Source: Pseudomonadota bacterium
GTDB lineage: Bacteria > Desulfobacterota > Desulfobulbia > Desulfobulbales > Desulfocapsaceae
Reading direction: 5' to 3'
Assembly: GCA_030671085.1 (NCBI GenBank)
Contig: DAOVAI010000005.1
Coordinates: forward strand, 1 to 37,256
DNA: 37,256 bases
In this document: positions 1-8,229 of the stretch, one piece after another
How positions within the stretch are numbered: the first letter of the stretch is position 1
Layout of the letters: every line of letters starts with the position of its first letter
The notes under the pieces: generated by a model
Seen by the model: only the letters and a program-made list of their open reading frames with translations
What the model was told of the DNA's origin: nothing
The model's database searches: none
Translations under genes and position numbers: made by a program

Positions 1-140
1 ACCGGCTCATTCACATATTCCCAGTCATCAATCTTTTCCTTCTCCTCCTCCTCGATAACCGAGGCGGTATAACTCAGCTGCGCCCCCAGTGCCAAAAAGC
101 AGAGGGCGATAAGGGTAATCTTCTTTCCTGTTCTTTTCAT
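1..140 (-). CDS. Exported protein of unknown function (partial, N-terminus only)
   Basis: Only the first 46 codons are inside the window; the gene continues beyond base 1. The ATG (138-140 on the complement) follows a GGAGG ribosome binding site at good spacing. The protein starts MKRTGKK, then a hydrophobic stretch of about 14 residues (ITLIALCFLALGAQ), then a very acidic segment (VIEEEEKEKIDDWEY). This is the layout of a signal peptide followed by a charged mature N-terminus. No family is recognisable from this fragment. It is divergent from the rhodanese gene at 363. Confidence 0.7.
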   Translation of the reverse strand, partial: MKRTGKKITLIALCFLALGAQLSYTASVIEEEEKEKIDDWEYVNEP

Positions 141-362
141 AAGGGATTCCTCCAATAGAGTTGATATCACTGTTTGCACCAACAAACTCTCAGAGAGTCT
201 GACGGACAGGATATGCCCTTGTGTCGCGGATTGGAAAAAAAGCTTGTTATTATCCTGAGCAGCGGGAATACTATTGCTCTTTTCCAGGAAGAAGAGAGCT
301 GGAGGACTACGTTAACAATCGGGCAGCAGAATTTTCCAATCTTTGCCGCTCATTTATGACAC

Positions 363-1055
363 ATGAGAAAGACTATGACTAAAAGAATTCCACTGTTCTC
401 CATTCTGTTGCTGTTGCTTTTATCAGCAAGTTTTTGCCATGCAGACGACAATGAATCGATTTCCGGACAGATTATCACCGGCTTTCGTGTCCTGCCCGTT
501 GATCCTGCCGACAAGAAGGCCAGTTTCACTGTATACAGAGGAGACTATATCAAGTTCAGCTATCCGAAAGATTTCGCTTCCCTCCCCTTCTCTGTGCCTG
601 CACTCAAGTACAAAGATACGCTCATGCCCGACCCGACCAAATCGCCTTTTTTCAAAATGAAGGCAACCGGCACCTACCCATTTTCTCTTGGGCCTGTTAC
701 CGGGAGCATCAAGGTTATCGATCTTGTCCGGGTCAATTACACAGAGGTTACGGCTGAACAGGCCTCGGAGATCCTGCATAATCTCACTCCGTTCATACTT
801 GATGTGCGGACACCGCAGGAATACAGACAACTGCACCTTGCAGGCTCTCACCTGATTCCCATCCAGGAACTGCAGGCCAGAACAGGGGAACTGGATTCAA
901 GGAAAGATGACGATATTTTCATCTACTGCGCCACTGGCAACAGATCCACAGTGGCAGCAAGGATCCTGGCAGACAGAGGCTTCAAGCGGATCTACAACCT
1001 GCGCTATGGAATCCACGATTGGGCCCGAAGAGGCTACCCTTTCAACAGGCCCTGA
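363..1055 (+). CDS. Exported protein with C-terminal rhodanese domain
   Basis: 230 aa. An N-terminal signal peptide (hydrophobic core about residues 9-22, probable cleavage after CHA) predicts a periplasmic protein. Residues about 30-125 form a beta-rich region (FTVYRGDYIKFSY) that could be a cupredoxin-like fold, but I see no copper ligand set. Residues about 128-225 are a rhodanese domain: FILDVRTPQEYRQLHLAGS, then the active-site loop CATGNRS with Cys189 as the persulfide-carrying cysteine, then the closing motif NLRYGIHDWARRGYPF. Single-domain rhodaneses of this kind move sulfane sulfur or bind redox partners; the substrate is unknown. Start uncertain: ATG at 375 gives the same protein minus four residues, and neither has a strong Shine-Dalgarno. 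It is convergent with cbiK. Confidence 0.85.
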   Translation: MRKTMTKRIPLFSILLLLLLSASFCHADDNESISGQIITGFRVLPVDPADKKASFTVYRGDYIKFSYPKDFASLPFSVPALKYKDTLMPDPTKSPFFKMKATGTYPFSLGPVTGSIKVIDLVRVNYTEVTAEQASEILHNLTPFILDVRTPQEYRQLHLAGSHLIPIQELQARTGELDSRKDDDIFIYCATGNRSTVAARILADRGFKRIYNLRYGIHDWARRGYPFNRP

Positions 1056-1144
1056 TCGTATTACTTAAGGGTACCTTGAAAAATTTGGATTTTCCTTCAA
1101 GATCAACGCATAGATAACGCGAGAGACGAGACAGTGGTCCCAAT

Positions 1145-1182
1145 TTTCCCCTGACACGGGCTGCCGTCCGGATCAGGGGAAA
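1145..1182. terminator. Hairpin between convergent rhodanese gene and cbiK
   Basis: Inverted repeat TTTCCCCTGA (1145-1154) / TCAGGGGAAA (1173-1182) with a smaller inner ACGG/CCGT pairing. It lies between the two convergent stop codons and is flanked by A/T runs on both sides, so it can serve as a bidirectional terminator. The T tract is modest. Confidence 0.5.
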
Positions 1183-1194
1183 GGGAAAATCGGA

Positions 1195-2187
1195 TCAACG
1201 AAGAGAGATCTCCGCATCTTCTGCTGTCTCAGCAATGTGGGAGACATAAATCTGGACAAAGGCCGGATCCTCACCAAGCCCCTTGATCACCGGGGTTACT
1301 GCAAAACCCTCCTTTTTCAAGACAGAAAGCCAGGAATCTTCCTCAGGACCTGCCATATCGTTCATGGCGTGATCGCCTGCCACGACCATGAAGGGTTTCA
1401 AAAGCACACGTTTCACCCCGTCCTTCTTAAGCTGCTGCAGGACATCGTCCAGGTTGGGAAAGCCCTCTACGGTACCGATGAGGGTCAACACATCCGGATA
1501 GAACTCACGCATACGGGCGGCGAACTCCAGATAAGGTCCCCCTGAGGGAAAATGGTCGTTACCATGCCCCATGTAAACCAGGGCGGCCTGATCTTTTCTT
1601 GCCAGTGCGGCATCACCAGCCAGTGCCTTTGCCGCCTGTCGCACGTCCTCAGCATAGGCATGGGTGGTGCCGAAGGTACCCAGGGCAGGCCTGCCGACCA
1701 CCAGCTGCTGAAAGGGTTTATATTTGGCCTTGATGGTCTTGATGGAAGCCAGTCCCTCCACATAGGAACAGAGATCCAGATACTCTTCCGCCGGGGCAAT
1801 ATGTGTGGACTGGACAATGATGGAGTCAATCCCCTGATCCTGAAGCCCGGCAATGGTGGCCAGGGGACCCTGGATATGAAGGATCTCTTCCGGGATCTCT
1901 GGATGTACCTTCCGATATTCAGGGTCAGCACTTCGTTCCTGCCAGATTCCACGAATAATATTGGAGGTAAAGGCCATCCGCACCGGGGTCTCGGGGTAGG
2001 CCTTCTGCACGGCCTTCTGAATGTTGAGCAGGCTCTGCAGTGCGGGCTCAACCGTGGTACCGAACATGGCGAGAACGATTCCGTTTTGCTGAGTTGTTTG
2101 AGTCTTTTTATGGTTCGCAGCCTGTAAGGGCAGGACCAGAAGAGAGGTGAGAAAAAGAGTGAAGAGGACTACGCGGCTGTGCTTCAT
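1195..2187 (-). CDS. cbiK: Sirohydrochlorin cobaltochelatase, exported CbiK type
   Basis: 330 aa from the ATG at 2187, chosen because AAGGAG precedes it at about 8 nt and because it opens a clean signal peptide (MKHSRVVLFTLFLTSLLVLPLQA). Longer upstream starts run into the regulatory hairpin. The mature part is a CbiK chelatase: VLAMFGTT near the start, YMGHGNDHF (His208) and VVAGDHAMNDMAG (His273). The last two His match the spacing of the paired metal-binding His of the family (about 62-65 apart). The family inserts Co2+ into sirohydrochlorin for anaerobic cobalamin synthesis. Sulfate reducers such as Desulfovibrio carry a periplasmic version whose physiological role is unsettled, with metal or heme handling suggested. 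A cobalamin riboswitch precedes it. A second CbiK without signal peptide is at 29099. Confidence 0.92.
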   Translation of the reverse strand: MKHSRVVLFTLFLTSLLVLPLQAANHKKTQTTQQNGIVLAMFGTTVEPALQSLLNIQKAVQKAYPETPVRMAFTSNIIRGIWQERSADPEYRKVHPEIPEEILHIQGPLATIAGLQDQGIDSIIVQSTHIAPAEEYLDLCSYVEGLASIKTIKAKYKPFQQLVVGRPALGTFGTTHAYAEDVRQAAKALAGDAALARKDQAALVYMGHGNDHFPSGGPYLEFAARMREFYPDVLTLIGTVEGFPNLDDVLQQLKKDGVKRVLLKPFMVVAGDHAMNDMAGPEEDSWLSVLKKEGFAVTPVIKGLGEDPAFVQIYVSHIAETAEDAEISLR

Positions 2188-2216
2188 GGGATATGCTCCT
2201 TGATTTGGGACCCGGA

Positions 2217-2253
2217 AATAAAAATCCCGGATCAATTCATATTGATCCGGGAT
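2217..2253 (-). terminator. Riboswitch-associated intrinsic terminator in the cbiK leader
   Basis: On the minus strand a perfect 12-bp stem ATCCCGGATCAA / TTGATCCGGGAT with a 6-nt loop (2224-2253) is followed directly by TTTTTATTT. It lies between the cobalamin aptamer and the cbiK start codon. This is the layout of a transcription-attenuation expression platform: when cobalamin binds, the terminator would form and cut off cbiK. I did not identify the competing antiterminator. Confidence 0.8.
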
Positions 2254-2299
2254 ATCCCTGAATTTCCCAGAAGCGTCATTCCACCTCCTCTGCCGGAGA

Positions 2300-2460
2300 A
2301 AGATGGCTATGCTCCAGACAGGTCTTCTGACTCCCGGATCATTCCGTTACCGCGTCTTCCCATCTGCAGAACAGACAGTGACATCAAGCGGCAACAGTCC
2401 CCGGTTACAGCGGCGGGCCCGTCCCGGAGTTACACCGGGTTCCCTTTTAAGCCTTGTTGC
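2300..2460 (-). ncRNA. Cobalamin riboswitch (AdoCbl/B12 aptamer)
   Basis: Read on the minus strand, the stretch shows the known cobalamin-riboswitch landmarks in order: AAAAGGGAACCCGGTG, AACTCCGGGACGGGCCCGC, CGCTGTAA, a B12-box-like GATGTCACTG, GATGGGAAGACGCGGTAA, and the 3' element GAGTCAGAAGACCTGTC. Order and spacing fit the class; the ends are approximate. It precedes only cbiK on this strand, so control of an exported chelatase by cobalamin is the direct reading. Confidence 0.92.
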
Positions 2461-2538
2461 AGGCATCTGAAACAGAATCAAAACTACTGACAACTCCTTA
2501 TTCGGTCAAGAAGTTTTTCGTCAGCGCAGGCTGACTCA

Positions 2539-2889
2539 TCAGGGTTTGATATAGGCAAACCCATCATTTTGCAGATCAATAAGGGCCACGATACCGGCCG
2601 GGATGATCTCGCACTCGTCAATGACCATATCTTCACTGATCTCAAAACGGACCATGGCATTTCTGCACACCTGGAAACGCACACCTTTTGCCACGAGTTC
2701 CTTGATCCGCTCCAGAAAGGGGACCACATCATCCCAGGCAACAAGTTTGGCACCCGGTCCGTTGAAGAGAACCACCAGGTCATGCTCCTGCTCGGGAATA
2801 GCACTGAGCAGGTTGACAACATTGTTCAGGGCCAGATTCATGACCGGCTCCTCGTTCTGATCCACATGGAAAATCGCTTTGTATGTCAT
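2539..2889 (-). CDS. DsrE/DsrF-like family protein
   Basis: 116 aa. The pattern MTYKAIFHVDQNEEPVMNLAL, VVLFNGPGAKLV, then LVAKGVRFQVCRNAM is that of the small DsrE-like fold (COG1416-type). These proteins are cytoplasmic, usually oligomeric, and in sulfur-metabolising bacteria some carry sulfur on a conserved Cys. The Cys in QVCRNAM sits where that residue is expected. Nothing shows that this one is a sulfur carrier rather than a structural relative. The start ATG lacks a strong Shine-Dalgarno. It lies 57 bp downstream of the decayed chalcone-isomerase-like gene, on the same strand. Confidence 0.85.
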   Translation of the reverse strand: MTYKAIFHVDQNEEPVMNLALNNVVNLLSAIPEQEHDLVVLFNGPGAKLVAWDDVVPFLERIKELVAKGVRFQVCRNAMVRFEISEDMVIDECEIIPAGIVALIDLQNDGFAYIKP

Positions 2890-2946
2890 GGAAATATCCT
2901 TTTCAAAAAAGTTTTTACTTAGCCATTTTAAATTGTTACGAGATTG

Positions 2947-3225
2947 TTATTCTTTGCCCAGCAGGGCATCACGAAGGTCATCGTTCACCGGCTCATCTCC
3001 GAGCCAGATCGAAAGCAGGGCCTGGTTAAAGGCTGGCCCTCCATATCTCCTTTGACCTCTCCTGCAATCTGCACAGCAGTCCCCTGCCCCGGACGATAAT
3101 CAAGATCAATCTCTTCACCCTTATCCACCTGCACACTCTCGGGAAACAGCGGTTCCAGCGATCTCCAGGCCCATGGCCGGGCTGCTGAAGAAGAGAAAAA
3201 GGAGGCAGACAATATTTTTAAACAT
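2947..3225 (-). pseudogene. Chalcone-isomerase-like protein, decayed remnant
   Basis: An ATG at 3225 opens a signal peptide (MFKNIVCLLFLFFSSPAMG) followed by LEIAG, then the frame shifts by one base into LFPESVQVD. That is the usual N-terminus of bacterial chalcone-isomerase-like exported proteins. The next residues, KGEEIDLDYRPGQGTAVQIA, belong to the C-terminal third of that family, so roughly 80-100 residues of the middle are missing. A second frameshift after DMEGQ is needed to reach FNQALLSIWLGDEPVNDD and the family ending ALLGKE before the stop at 2947. The two frameshifts and an internal deletion make it non-functional. Family assignment rests on the FPESV and IWLG-P motifs. Confidence 0.75.
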
Positions 3226-3331
3226 GGTAAAAATTCCTTGCTTGCGTATGATAGACGAAGAATAGCACCACCACCCGGAATAATCCTTTCAACGACCTAG
3301 CACCCTACTAGAATCTTACAGCTCCTGACAA

Positions 3332-4228
3332 ATGGAAAATTTCATTCTCATCTTCATCTGTCTCGCTGCAGGTATATTCCTGCAGCGACTGGCTATTTTT
3401 GCCGACAATGGTCCGCTGACCCTGAACCTCTATGTCATCTGGATCGCGCTTCCTGCCCTTATCCTGCGCCAGGTGCCAACGCTTTCCTTTTCCACGGATC
3501 TCTTTATCCTGCTTCTCATGCCCTGGCTGATGACAGGGCTCGGGGCTGTTCTGGTATTAGCTGCCAGCCGCCTGTTTGCTTGGTCCAGGGAGGTTACGGC
3601 AGTCCTTCTCCTCACCGTTCCCCTGGGCAACACCTCTTTCTTAGGCATTCCCATGATTGAGGCCTTTTGGGGCACTGACATGGTCTCCTACGGGATTATC
3701 TATGACCAGTTCGGCTCTTTTCTGGCACTGTCCACCTACGGTTCCTTTATTCTGGCGCTCTACAGCGAACAGCAGCGCCAGAGCGCCGGGGCCATTGTCA
3801 AAAAAATTCTGACTTTTCCGCCTTTTCTCGCTCTGCTCTTTGCACTCCTTTTTGCAAAACAGCTGCAGCAGCAAGCCATTGCAGGAAGCCTGTCTCTGAT
3901 TGCCTCCTCCCTTGTACCCGTGGTCATGTTCGCCATCGGCCTGCAGCTGAAAATCAAGCTGGCCCCTGGACAGACCCTGCCTTTCTGCTTCGGTCTGACA
4001 ACAAAACTGCTCATCGCCCCCTTTGCTGCCCTCTTCATCTGCCAACTCTCAGGGATTGACACCTCAGCATCGCGTATTGCCGTCTTTGAGGCGGGCATGC
4101 CGCCCATGGTCACGGCAGGGGCCATGGCTATGAGCGCAGGACTAGCCCCCAGACTGACAGCCGCCCTGGTGGGCTGGGGCATCCTCCTCTCCTTTGGCAG
4201 CCTCTCCTTCCTTGCCCTGTTTCTGTAG
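3332..4228 (+). CDS. AEC-family (auxin efflux carrier-like) permease
   Basis: 298 aa and very hydrophobic, with about ten predicted membrane segments in two halves, as in the AEC family. Family hallmarks are the N-terminal LNLYVIWIALPALILRQV, the PLGNTSFLGIPMIEAFWG motif in the first half, and the C-terminal FEAGMPPMVTAGAMA segment, which resembles the conserved E-x-x-MP motif. AEC permeases move small organic anions or amino-acid derivatives across the inner membrane; the substrate cannot be read here. ATG 3332 has only a weak ribosome binding site. The threonine aldolase gene follows 37 bp downstream, so the two may be cotranscribed. Confidence 0.85.
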   Translation: MENFILIFICLAAGIFLQRLAIFADNGPLTLNLYVIWIALPALILRQVPTLSFSTDLFILLLMPWLMTGLGAVLVLAASRLFAWSREVTAVLLLTVPLGNTSFLGIPMIEAFWGTDMVSYGIIYDQFGSFLALSTYGSFILALYSEQQRQSAGAIVKKILTFPPFLALLFALLFAKQLQQQAIAGSLSLIASSLVPVVMFAIGLQLKIKLAPGQTLPFCFGLTTKLLIAPFAALFICQLSGIDTSASRIAVFEAGMPPMVTAGAMAMSAGLAPRLTAALVGWGILLSFGSLSFLALFL

Positions 4229-4265
4229 GAAAAAAACAACTTTTTTATCAACACAGGTGAATATC

Positions 4266-5282
4266 ATGAAAATAATCGACCTAAGAAGCGACACCGTGAC
4301 CAGCCCCAGCTCCGAGATGCGTTCGGCCATGGCCCAGGCAGAGGTTGGTGATGATGTCTTTGGCGAAGACCCGAATGTCAACCGCCTGGAGGAGATGGCA
4401 GCCGAGATGCTGGGCGTTGAATCCGCCATTTTTGCCTCAAGCGGCACTCAGACAAATCTCCTGGCCCTGCTGAGCCACTGTCAGCGCGGAGACGAATACA
4501 TCGTTGGACAACAGGCCCACACCTACAAATATGAGGGAGGCGGAGGGGCAGTTCTCGCCTCCATTCAGCCGCAGCCAATCGAGTTTGAACCCGATTCCAC
4601 CCTGGATCTTGCCAGGGTGAAGATGTATATCAAACCCGATGATTTTCATTTTGCCCGTACCCGGCTGCTCTGCCTGGAAAATACCCAGGCCGGCAAGGCC
4701 TTGCCCATGCACTATCTGGCAAGGGCGGCCTCCTTTGCCAAAGACGAGGGACTGCGAATTCACCTCGACGGTGCCCGGATCTTTAATGCAGCCCTGAAGC
4801 GCAATGTATCGGCGGCGGCCATTGCCTCATCCTTTGACTCCGTGTCTGTCTGCTTGTCAAAGGGGCTCGGAGCCCCTGTCGGCTCCCTGCTCTGTGGAAA
4901 CGGAGAACTTATCCGGGAGGCGAGAAAATGGCGGAAGATGCTCGGGGGCGGTATGCGTCAGGCAGGGATACTGGCAGCTGCAGGGATCTATGCCCTCCAA
5001 CACAACAGCCAGAGGCTGGCAAAAGATCATGAAAATGCAGCCCTGCTGGCTCAAGGCCTGGGGGAAATAGATGAGATTGGTGTAGACTTTCATGAAGCCC
5101 AGACAAACATGGTCTATGGTGCTTTTTCTCCTGAATCCGCTGCCCTGTTACCGGAATTTCTTCAGCAGCGCGGTATTCTGGTTAGCGGAGGGGAAACGGT
5201 TCGACTGGTCACCCACCTGGATGTTGCAGGCGAGGATATTCCACGGGTGGTGGAGGCCTACAAAGAGTTTTTCTCAGGCTAA
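4266..5282 (+). CDS. ltaE: Low-specificity L-threonine aldolase
   Basis: 338 aa. Start taken at ATG 4266 (MKIIDLRSDTVTSP), which matches the family N-terminus and follows AGGTGA at 6 nt; the frame is open further upstream but overlaps the permease. This PLP enzyme cleaves L-threonine or L-allo-threonine to glycine and acetaldehyde. Visible motifs are GDDVFGEDP, FASSGTQTN, HTYKYEGGG, the LDGAR motif (Asp168 for the PLP ring nitrogen) and SVCLSKGLGAPVGS with Lys199 as the Schiff-base lysine. Length is normal for the family. It follows the AEC permease gene closely. Confidence 0.93.
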   Translation: MKIIDLRSDTVTSPSSEMRSAMAQAEVGDDVFGEDPNVNRLEEMAAEMLGVESAIFASSGTQTNLLALLSHCQRGDEYIVGQQAHTYKYEGGGGAVLASIQPQPIEFEPDSTLDLARVKMYIKPDDFHFARTRLLCLENTQAGKALPMHYLARAASFAKDEGLRIHLDGARIFNAALKRNVSAAAIASSFDSVSVCLSKGLGAPVGSLLCGNGELIREARKWRKMLGGGMRQAGILAAAGIYALQHNSQRLAKDHENAALLAQGLGEIDEIGVDFHEAQTNMVYGAFSPESAALLPEFLQQRGILVSGGETVRLVTHLDVAGEDIPRVVEAYKEFFSG

Positions 5283-5398
5283 AATTCCCTAGGCCCCCAT
5301 GCGTGAACAATGGCTGGGGTTCCCTTTTCCAGCCAAAACTTCCTGGTCAGAACAACGCTCTGCCCAAAAAACATCTCTTTTTTTCCTTTTTTTCAGAC

Positions 5399-5419
5399 GG
5401 TGCTCACTCTGTGAGCACC
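5399..5419. promoter_or_regulatory. Perfect 9-bp dyad upstream of the 75-aa membrane protein
   Basis: GGTGCTCAC / GTGAGCACC with a 3-nt spacer, 52 bp before the GTG start at 5471. T-rich runs lie upstream rather than downstream of it, so it is not an obvious terminator for ltaE. An operator is plausible but unproven. Confidence 0.35.
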
Positions 5420-5470
5420 TGACCCTGTTACACTCCCCTCATAACACAAAGAAACAAGGAGGGATGTATC

Positions 5471-5698
5471 GTGAAAAAAAGGATCTGCATCAGTCAAACC
5501 CATTATCTCCAGGAAGCACTGCCCACAGGAAGCTGGACACAGGTCAGTCGTAAAAAGCATAATCCACTCAAACGACTGCTCAAACGCTATCAAAAAGGGA
5601 TCGACACCGCCTTGGCGGCCATGGCCATTGGCATCATGTTCCTTGCCGGGATCTGGGTATTCCTGATCCAGCTGGCAGAATTTGGCTTTAACTCCTGA
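5471..5698 (+). CDS. Small single-pass membrane protein, unknown function
   Basis: 75 aa. GTG start at 5471, supported by AAGGAGGG eight bases upstream, the best ribosome binding site in the neighbourhood. The first half is basic (SRKKHNPLKRLLKRYQKG). The second half has one clear membrane helix at about residues 46-68 (TALAAMAIGIMFLAGIWVFL). By the positive-inside rule the N-terminus faces the cytoplasm. I do not recognise a family. It stands alone between ltaE and the convergent DUF1456 gene and is followed by a hairpin. Confidence 0.65.
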   Translation: MKKRICISQTHYLQEALPTGSWTQVSRKKHNPLKRLLKRYQKGIDTALAAMAIGIMFLAGIWVFLIQLAEFGFNS

Positions 5699-5711
5699 CT
5701 TCGAGACATCT

Positions 5712-5756
5712 AGAGCAATAAGCGCACCACGGGTGACTCCGTGCCGCAGTTGCTCT
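5712..5756. terminator. Hairpin terminator after the small membrane protein
   Basis: Interrupted stem: AGAGCAA (5712-5718) / TTGCTCT (5750-5756), then GCG/CGC, then CACGG/CCGTG around a GTGACT loop, with TTTAG beyond the plus-strand 3' arm. It lies between convergent genes. The T run is short, so efficiency is uncertain. Confidence 0.5.
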
Positions 5757-5809
5757 TTAGTGTGATTTTGTGAATTTCACGAGATCAGTTGGAAGGGGCC
5801 ATTTTTCTC

Positions 5810-6328
5810 TTATTTTTTTCGCCTGAGCCATACATTTCCTTGTCTGGAAATCGTTTCTCGTTTGACAGGTCTTTTTTTATACAGGGCAAGGCCCTGCAGG
5901 AAATGGCGAAGGAATTGATCGCCACACTCCTTGTAATGTTTGTGGCTCCTTCTCCTGAAAAAGGCTGATAATTCAGACTTGGAGATCTTTGTCCCGGCAA
6001 GCCTGAAGACCTCCAGCATATCCGTATCCTGGTAGGCAAGGGCAATGCGTATTTTTCGTAATATAGTGTTATTGTTTATCTTTATCGGTTTCTCCGGTGC
6101 AGACGTTTTTTTGAGGGAACCTCGGTAGAAAATGATCAGGCCATCAAGAAAACCATTTAACAGAGGTTGAGAACAGAGTACAAATCCCTGCTCATCCTCT
6201 TTTTTCAATAACGTAAAAAGCTGAGCCCTTTCTATTTCCTGCCCGGAGGCGTGAAATATCCGTAGCATCTCTTCATCTTTCAGATCAAGGCTGTAGCGAA
6301 TCTTTCGCAAAAAATCGTTGGTCAGCAC
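5810..6328 (-). CDS. DUF1456 (YehS-like) family protein
   Basis: 172 aa from a GTG at 6328. This start was chosen because VLTNDFLRKIRYSLDLKDEEM aligns with the YehS N-terminus (M-L-x-ND-x-LR-x-RY); the open frame extends upstream only as low-complexity read-through into aspS. Two repeats of the DUF1456 unit are visible: NDFLRKIRYSLDLKD...FTLLKKEDEQGF with the LNGFLDGLIIFYRG tail, and NNTILRKIRIALAYQDTDM...FFRRRSHKHYKECGDQ with LRHFLQGLALYKK. Each repeat pairs a helical segment with a later FL-GL-I/L-Y signature. The molecular role of the family is not established. It lies downstream of aspS beyond a terminator, so it probably has its own promoter. Confidence 0.85.
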   Translation of the reverse strand: MLTNDFLRKIRYSLDLKDEEMLRIFHASGQEIERAQLFTLLKKEDEQGFVLCSQPLLNGFLDGLIIFYRGSLKKTSAPEKPIKINNNTILRKIRIALAYQDTDMLEVFRLAGTKISKSELSAFFRRRSHKHYKECGDQFLRHFLQGLALYKKRPVKRETISRQGNVWLRRKK

Positions 6329-6382
6329 TGGATTTTCACAGGAACGATTGAGGATGAGTGGAGCGGCAGGGAGAGGGAAGCT

Positions 6383-6421
6383 GAAAAGACGGCAGTCACC
6401 GCAGGAAGGCGATGACTGCCG
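6383..6421 (-). terminator. Intrinsic terminator downstream of aspS
   Basis: On the minus strand CGGCAGTCA / TGACTGCCG form a 9-bp perfect stem, followed by TCTTTTC, a few bases after the aspS stop codon. Textbook factor-independent terminator for the hisS-aspS run. Confidence 0.85.
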
Positions 6422-6431
6422 ATAATCATGA

Positions 6432-8219
6432 TCAGGACTCTTTCCAGTCCGGCCGCAGGTAGAGCTCGGTGAGCTGCTTCCTGGAGACTCCTGCCGGGGC
6501 CTCGGTGAGGGGGCAGGTGGCCTTCTGAGTCTTGGGAAAGGCAATGACCTCACGAATGGAATCGCTGCCGGTGATGATCATGAGCAGCCGGTCCAGGCCA
6601 AAGGCCAGACCGCCATGGGGCGGAGCGCCAAGCTCCAGGGCGCGAAGGAGGAAGCCGAACTTGTCATTGGCCTCTTCCTCACCAATACCGAGCGCTGACA
6701 GGACCCGGGCCTGGATATCACGCTGGTGGATACGGATGGATCCGCCGCCAATCTCAGTACCGTTCAGGACCAGGTCATAGGCCCGGCTGTAAACGGATGC
6801 CGGGTCTATCTCCAGCTTATCGATATCTTCTTCTTTGGGGGCAGTAAAGGGATGATGCAGGGCCTGGAAGCGTTTCTTGTTCTCATCGTACTCCACCAGG
6901 GGAAAGTCAGTGACCCAGACAAAGTTAAAGCTCTTCTTGTCCAGGAGATCCAGACGGCGGGCCAGCTCCACCCGAAGCTCGGCCAGGACCGGGAAAACAA
7001 CGGAAGCCTTATCAGCCCCAAAGAAGAGAAGATCTCCTTCCTCAGCATCCAGGGCCTTGCTCATGGCTGCCCGCTCCTCATCGCTGAAGAACTTGGCAAT
7101 GGGTGACTGCCACTCTCCGTCTGCCTTCATCTTCACCCAGGCAAGCCCCTTGGCCCCAAACTGGGCCACATAATCGGTGAGGACATCGAGATCCTTACGG
7201 GAAAACGTGGCACAGCCCTTGGCATTAATAGCACGTACGGTTCCATCGCCATCAGCTATGGAACGGAAGACCTTGAAAGAACAGGTGCGGGCAATCTCAG
7301 TGAGATCCACCAGCTCAAAGCCAAAACGGGTATCAGGCCGATCAGTACCGAAACGATTCATGGCCTCGTCATAGCTAATCCGATTAAAAGGCGGAGCCAC
7401 ATCAAGGCCCAGGGTGTCCTTGAAGAGCTTGGCAATCATGCCCTCGGTAATGGCTATGATCTGCTCCTCATCCATAAAAGAGAGCTCCATATCGATCTGG
7501 GTAAACTCGGGCTGACGGTCGGCACGGAGGTCCTCGTCACGGAAGCATTTAACGATCTGATAGTAGCGATCCATACCGGCTATCATCAGCAGCTGCTTAA
7601 AGAGCTGGGGTGACTGGGGCAGGGCATAGAACTTCCCGGCATTGACCCTGCTCGGCACCAGGTAGTCCCGAGCCCCTTCCGGGGTGGAACGGGTGAGCAT
7701 GGGCGTCTCAACCTCAAGAAACTCATTCTCGTTCAGATAGTTACGGATAGACTGGACCGCGGTATGGCGCATGAGCAGGTTGGATGCCATCTCCGGTCGT
7801 CTGAGATCCATGTAGCGATACTGGAGGCGGATATTGTCAGAAACATCGCTGTCTTCATCCAGGGGGAAAGGCGGGGTCTCTGAGGTATTGAGGATACGGA
7901 GCTCATCAATAAAGACCTCGATCTCACCGGTTGCTAATTTTTTGTTGGCCATACCGTCAAGCCTGGCCGCGACCTTGCCGCGGACAGCAACAACCCATTC
8001 GCTGCGAAGTTGGTGGGCCTTGCTGTGGATATCAGCGTTGACCTCGGGATTAAAGATCACCTGTGTTAATCCATACCGATCACGCAGATCGATAAAAATA
8101 ACACCGCCGTGATCCCGCCTGCGCAGGACCCAGCCCATGAGGATTACTTCTTCACCGATATTGGCGCTTGTCAGATCATTGCAGGAGTGTGTCCTGCGCA
8201 TAGTTCCCATTGATTCCAT
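6432..8219 (-). CDS. aspS: Aspartyl-tRNA synthetase
   Basis: 595 aa, the normal length for a bacterial-type AspRS. It charges tRNA-Asp with aspartate in the cytoplasm. The N-terminal OB-fold anticodon-binding domain (about 1-110) has MGWVLRRRDHGGVIFIDLRDRYG. The class II catalytic core shows motif 2 (CFRDEDLRADRQPEFTQID), the bacterial GAD insertion domain in the middle, and motif 3 (GLAFGLDRLLM). The start is ambiguous among Met1, Met4 and Met7; none has a strong Shine-Dalgarno, and MRRTHSCNDL would be the typical N-terminus. It is transcribed in the same direction as hisS, separated by a 206-bp gap filled mostly by a palindromic repeat. Confidence 0.97.
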   Translation of the reverse strand: MESMGTMRRTHSCNDLTSANIGEEVILMGWVLRRRDHGGVIFIDLRDRYGLTQVIFNPEVNADIHSKAHQLRSEWVVAVRGKVAARLDGMANKKLATGEIEVFIDELRILNTSETPPFPLDEDSDVSDNIRLQYRYMDLRRPEMASNLLMRHTAVQSIRNYLNENEFLEVETPMLTRSTPEGARDYLVPSRVNAGKFYALPQSPQLFKQLLMIAGMDRYYQIVKCFRDEDLRADRQPEFTQIDMELSFMDEEQIIAITEGMIAKLFKDTLGLDVAPPFNRISYDEAMNRFGTDRPDTRFGFELVDLTEIARTCSFKVFRSIADGDGTVRAINAKGCATFSRKDLDVLTDYVAQFGAKGLAWVKMKADGEWQSPIAKFFSDEERAAMSKALDAEEGDLLFFGADKASVVFPVLAELRVELARRLDLLDKKSFNFVWVTDFPLVEYDENKKRFQALHHPFTAPKEEDIDKLEIDPASVYSRAYDLVLNGTEIGGGSIRIHQRDIQARVLSALGIGEEEANDKFGFLLRALELGAPPHGGLAFGLDRLLMIITGSDSIREVIAFPKTQKATCPLTEAPAGVSRKQLTELYLRPDWKES

Positions 8220-8229
8220 AAGCTTATTT

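Noticed and set aside
174-359. 61-aa frame before the rhodanese gene
   Set aside because: No ribosome site, no hydrophobic or domain pattern; lies in promoter DNA.
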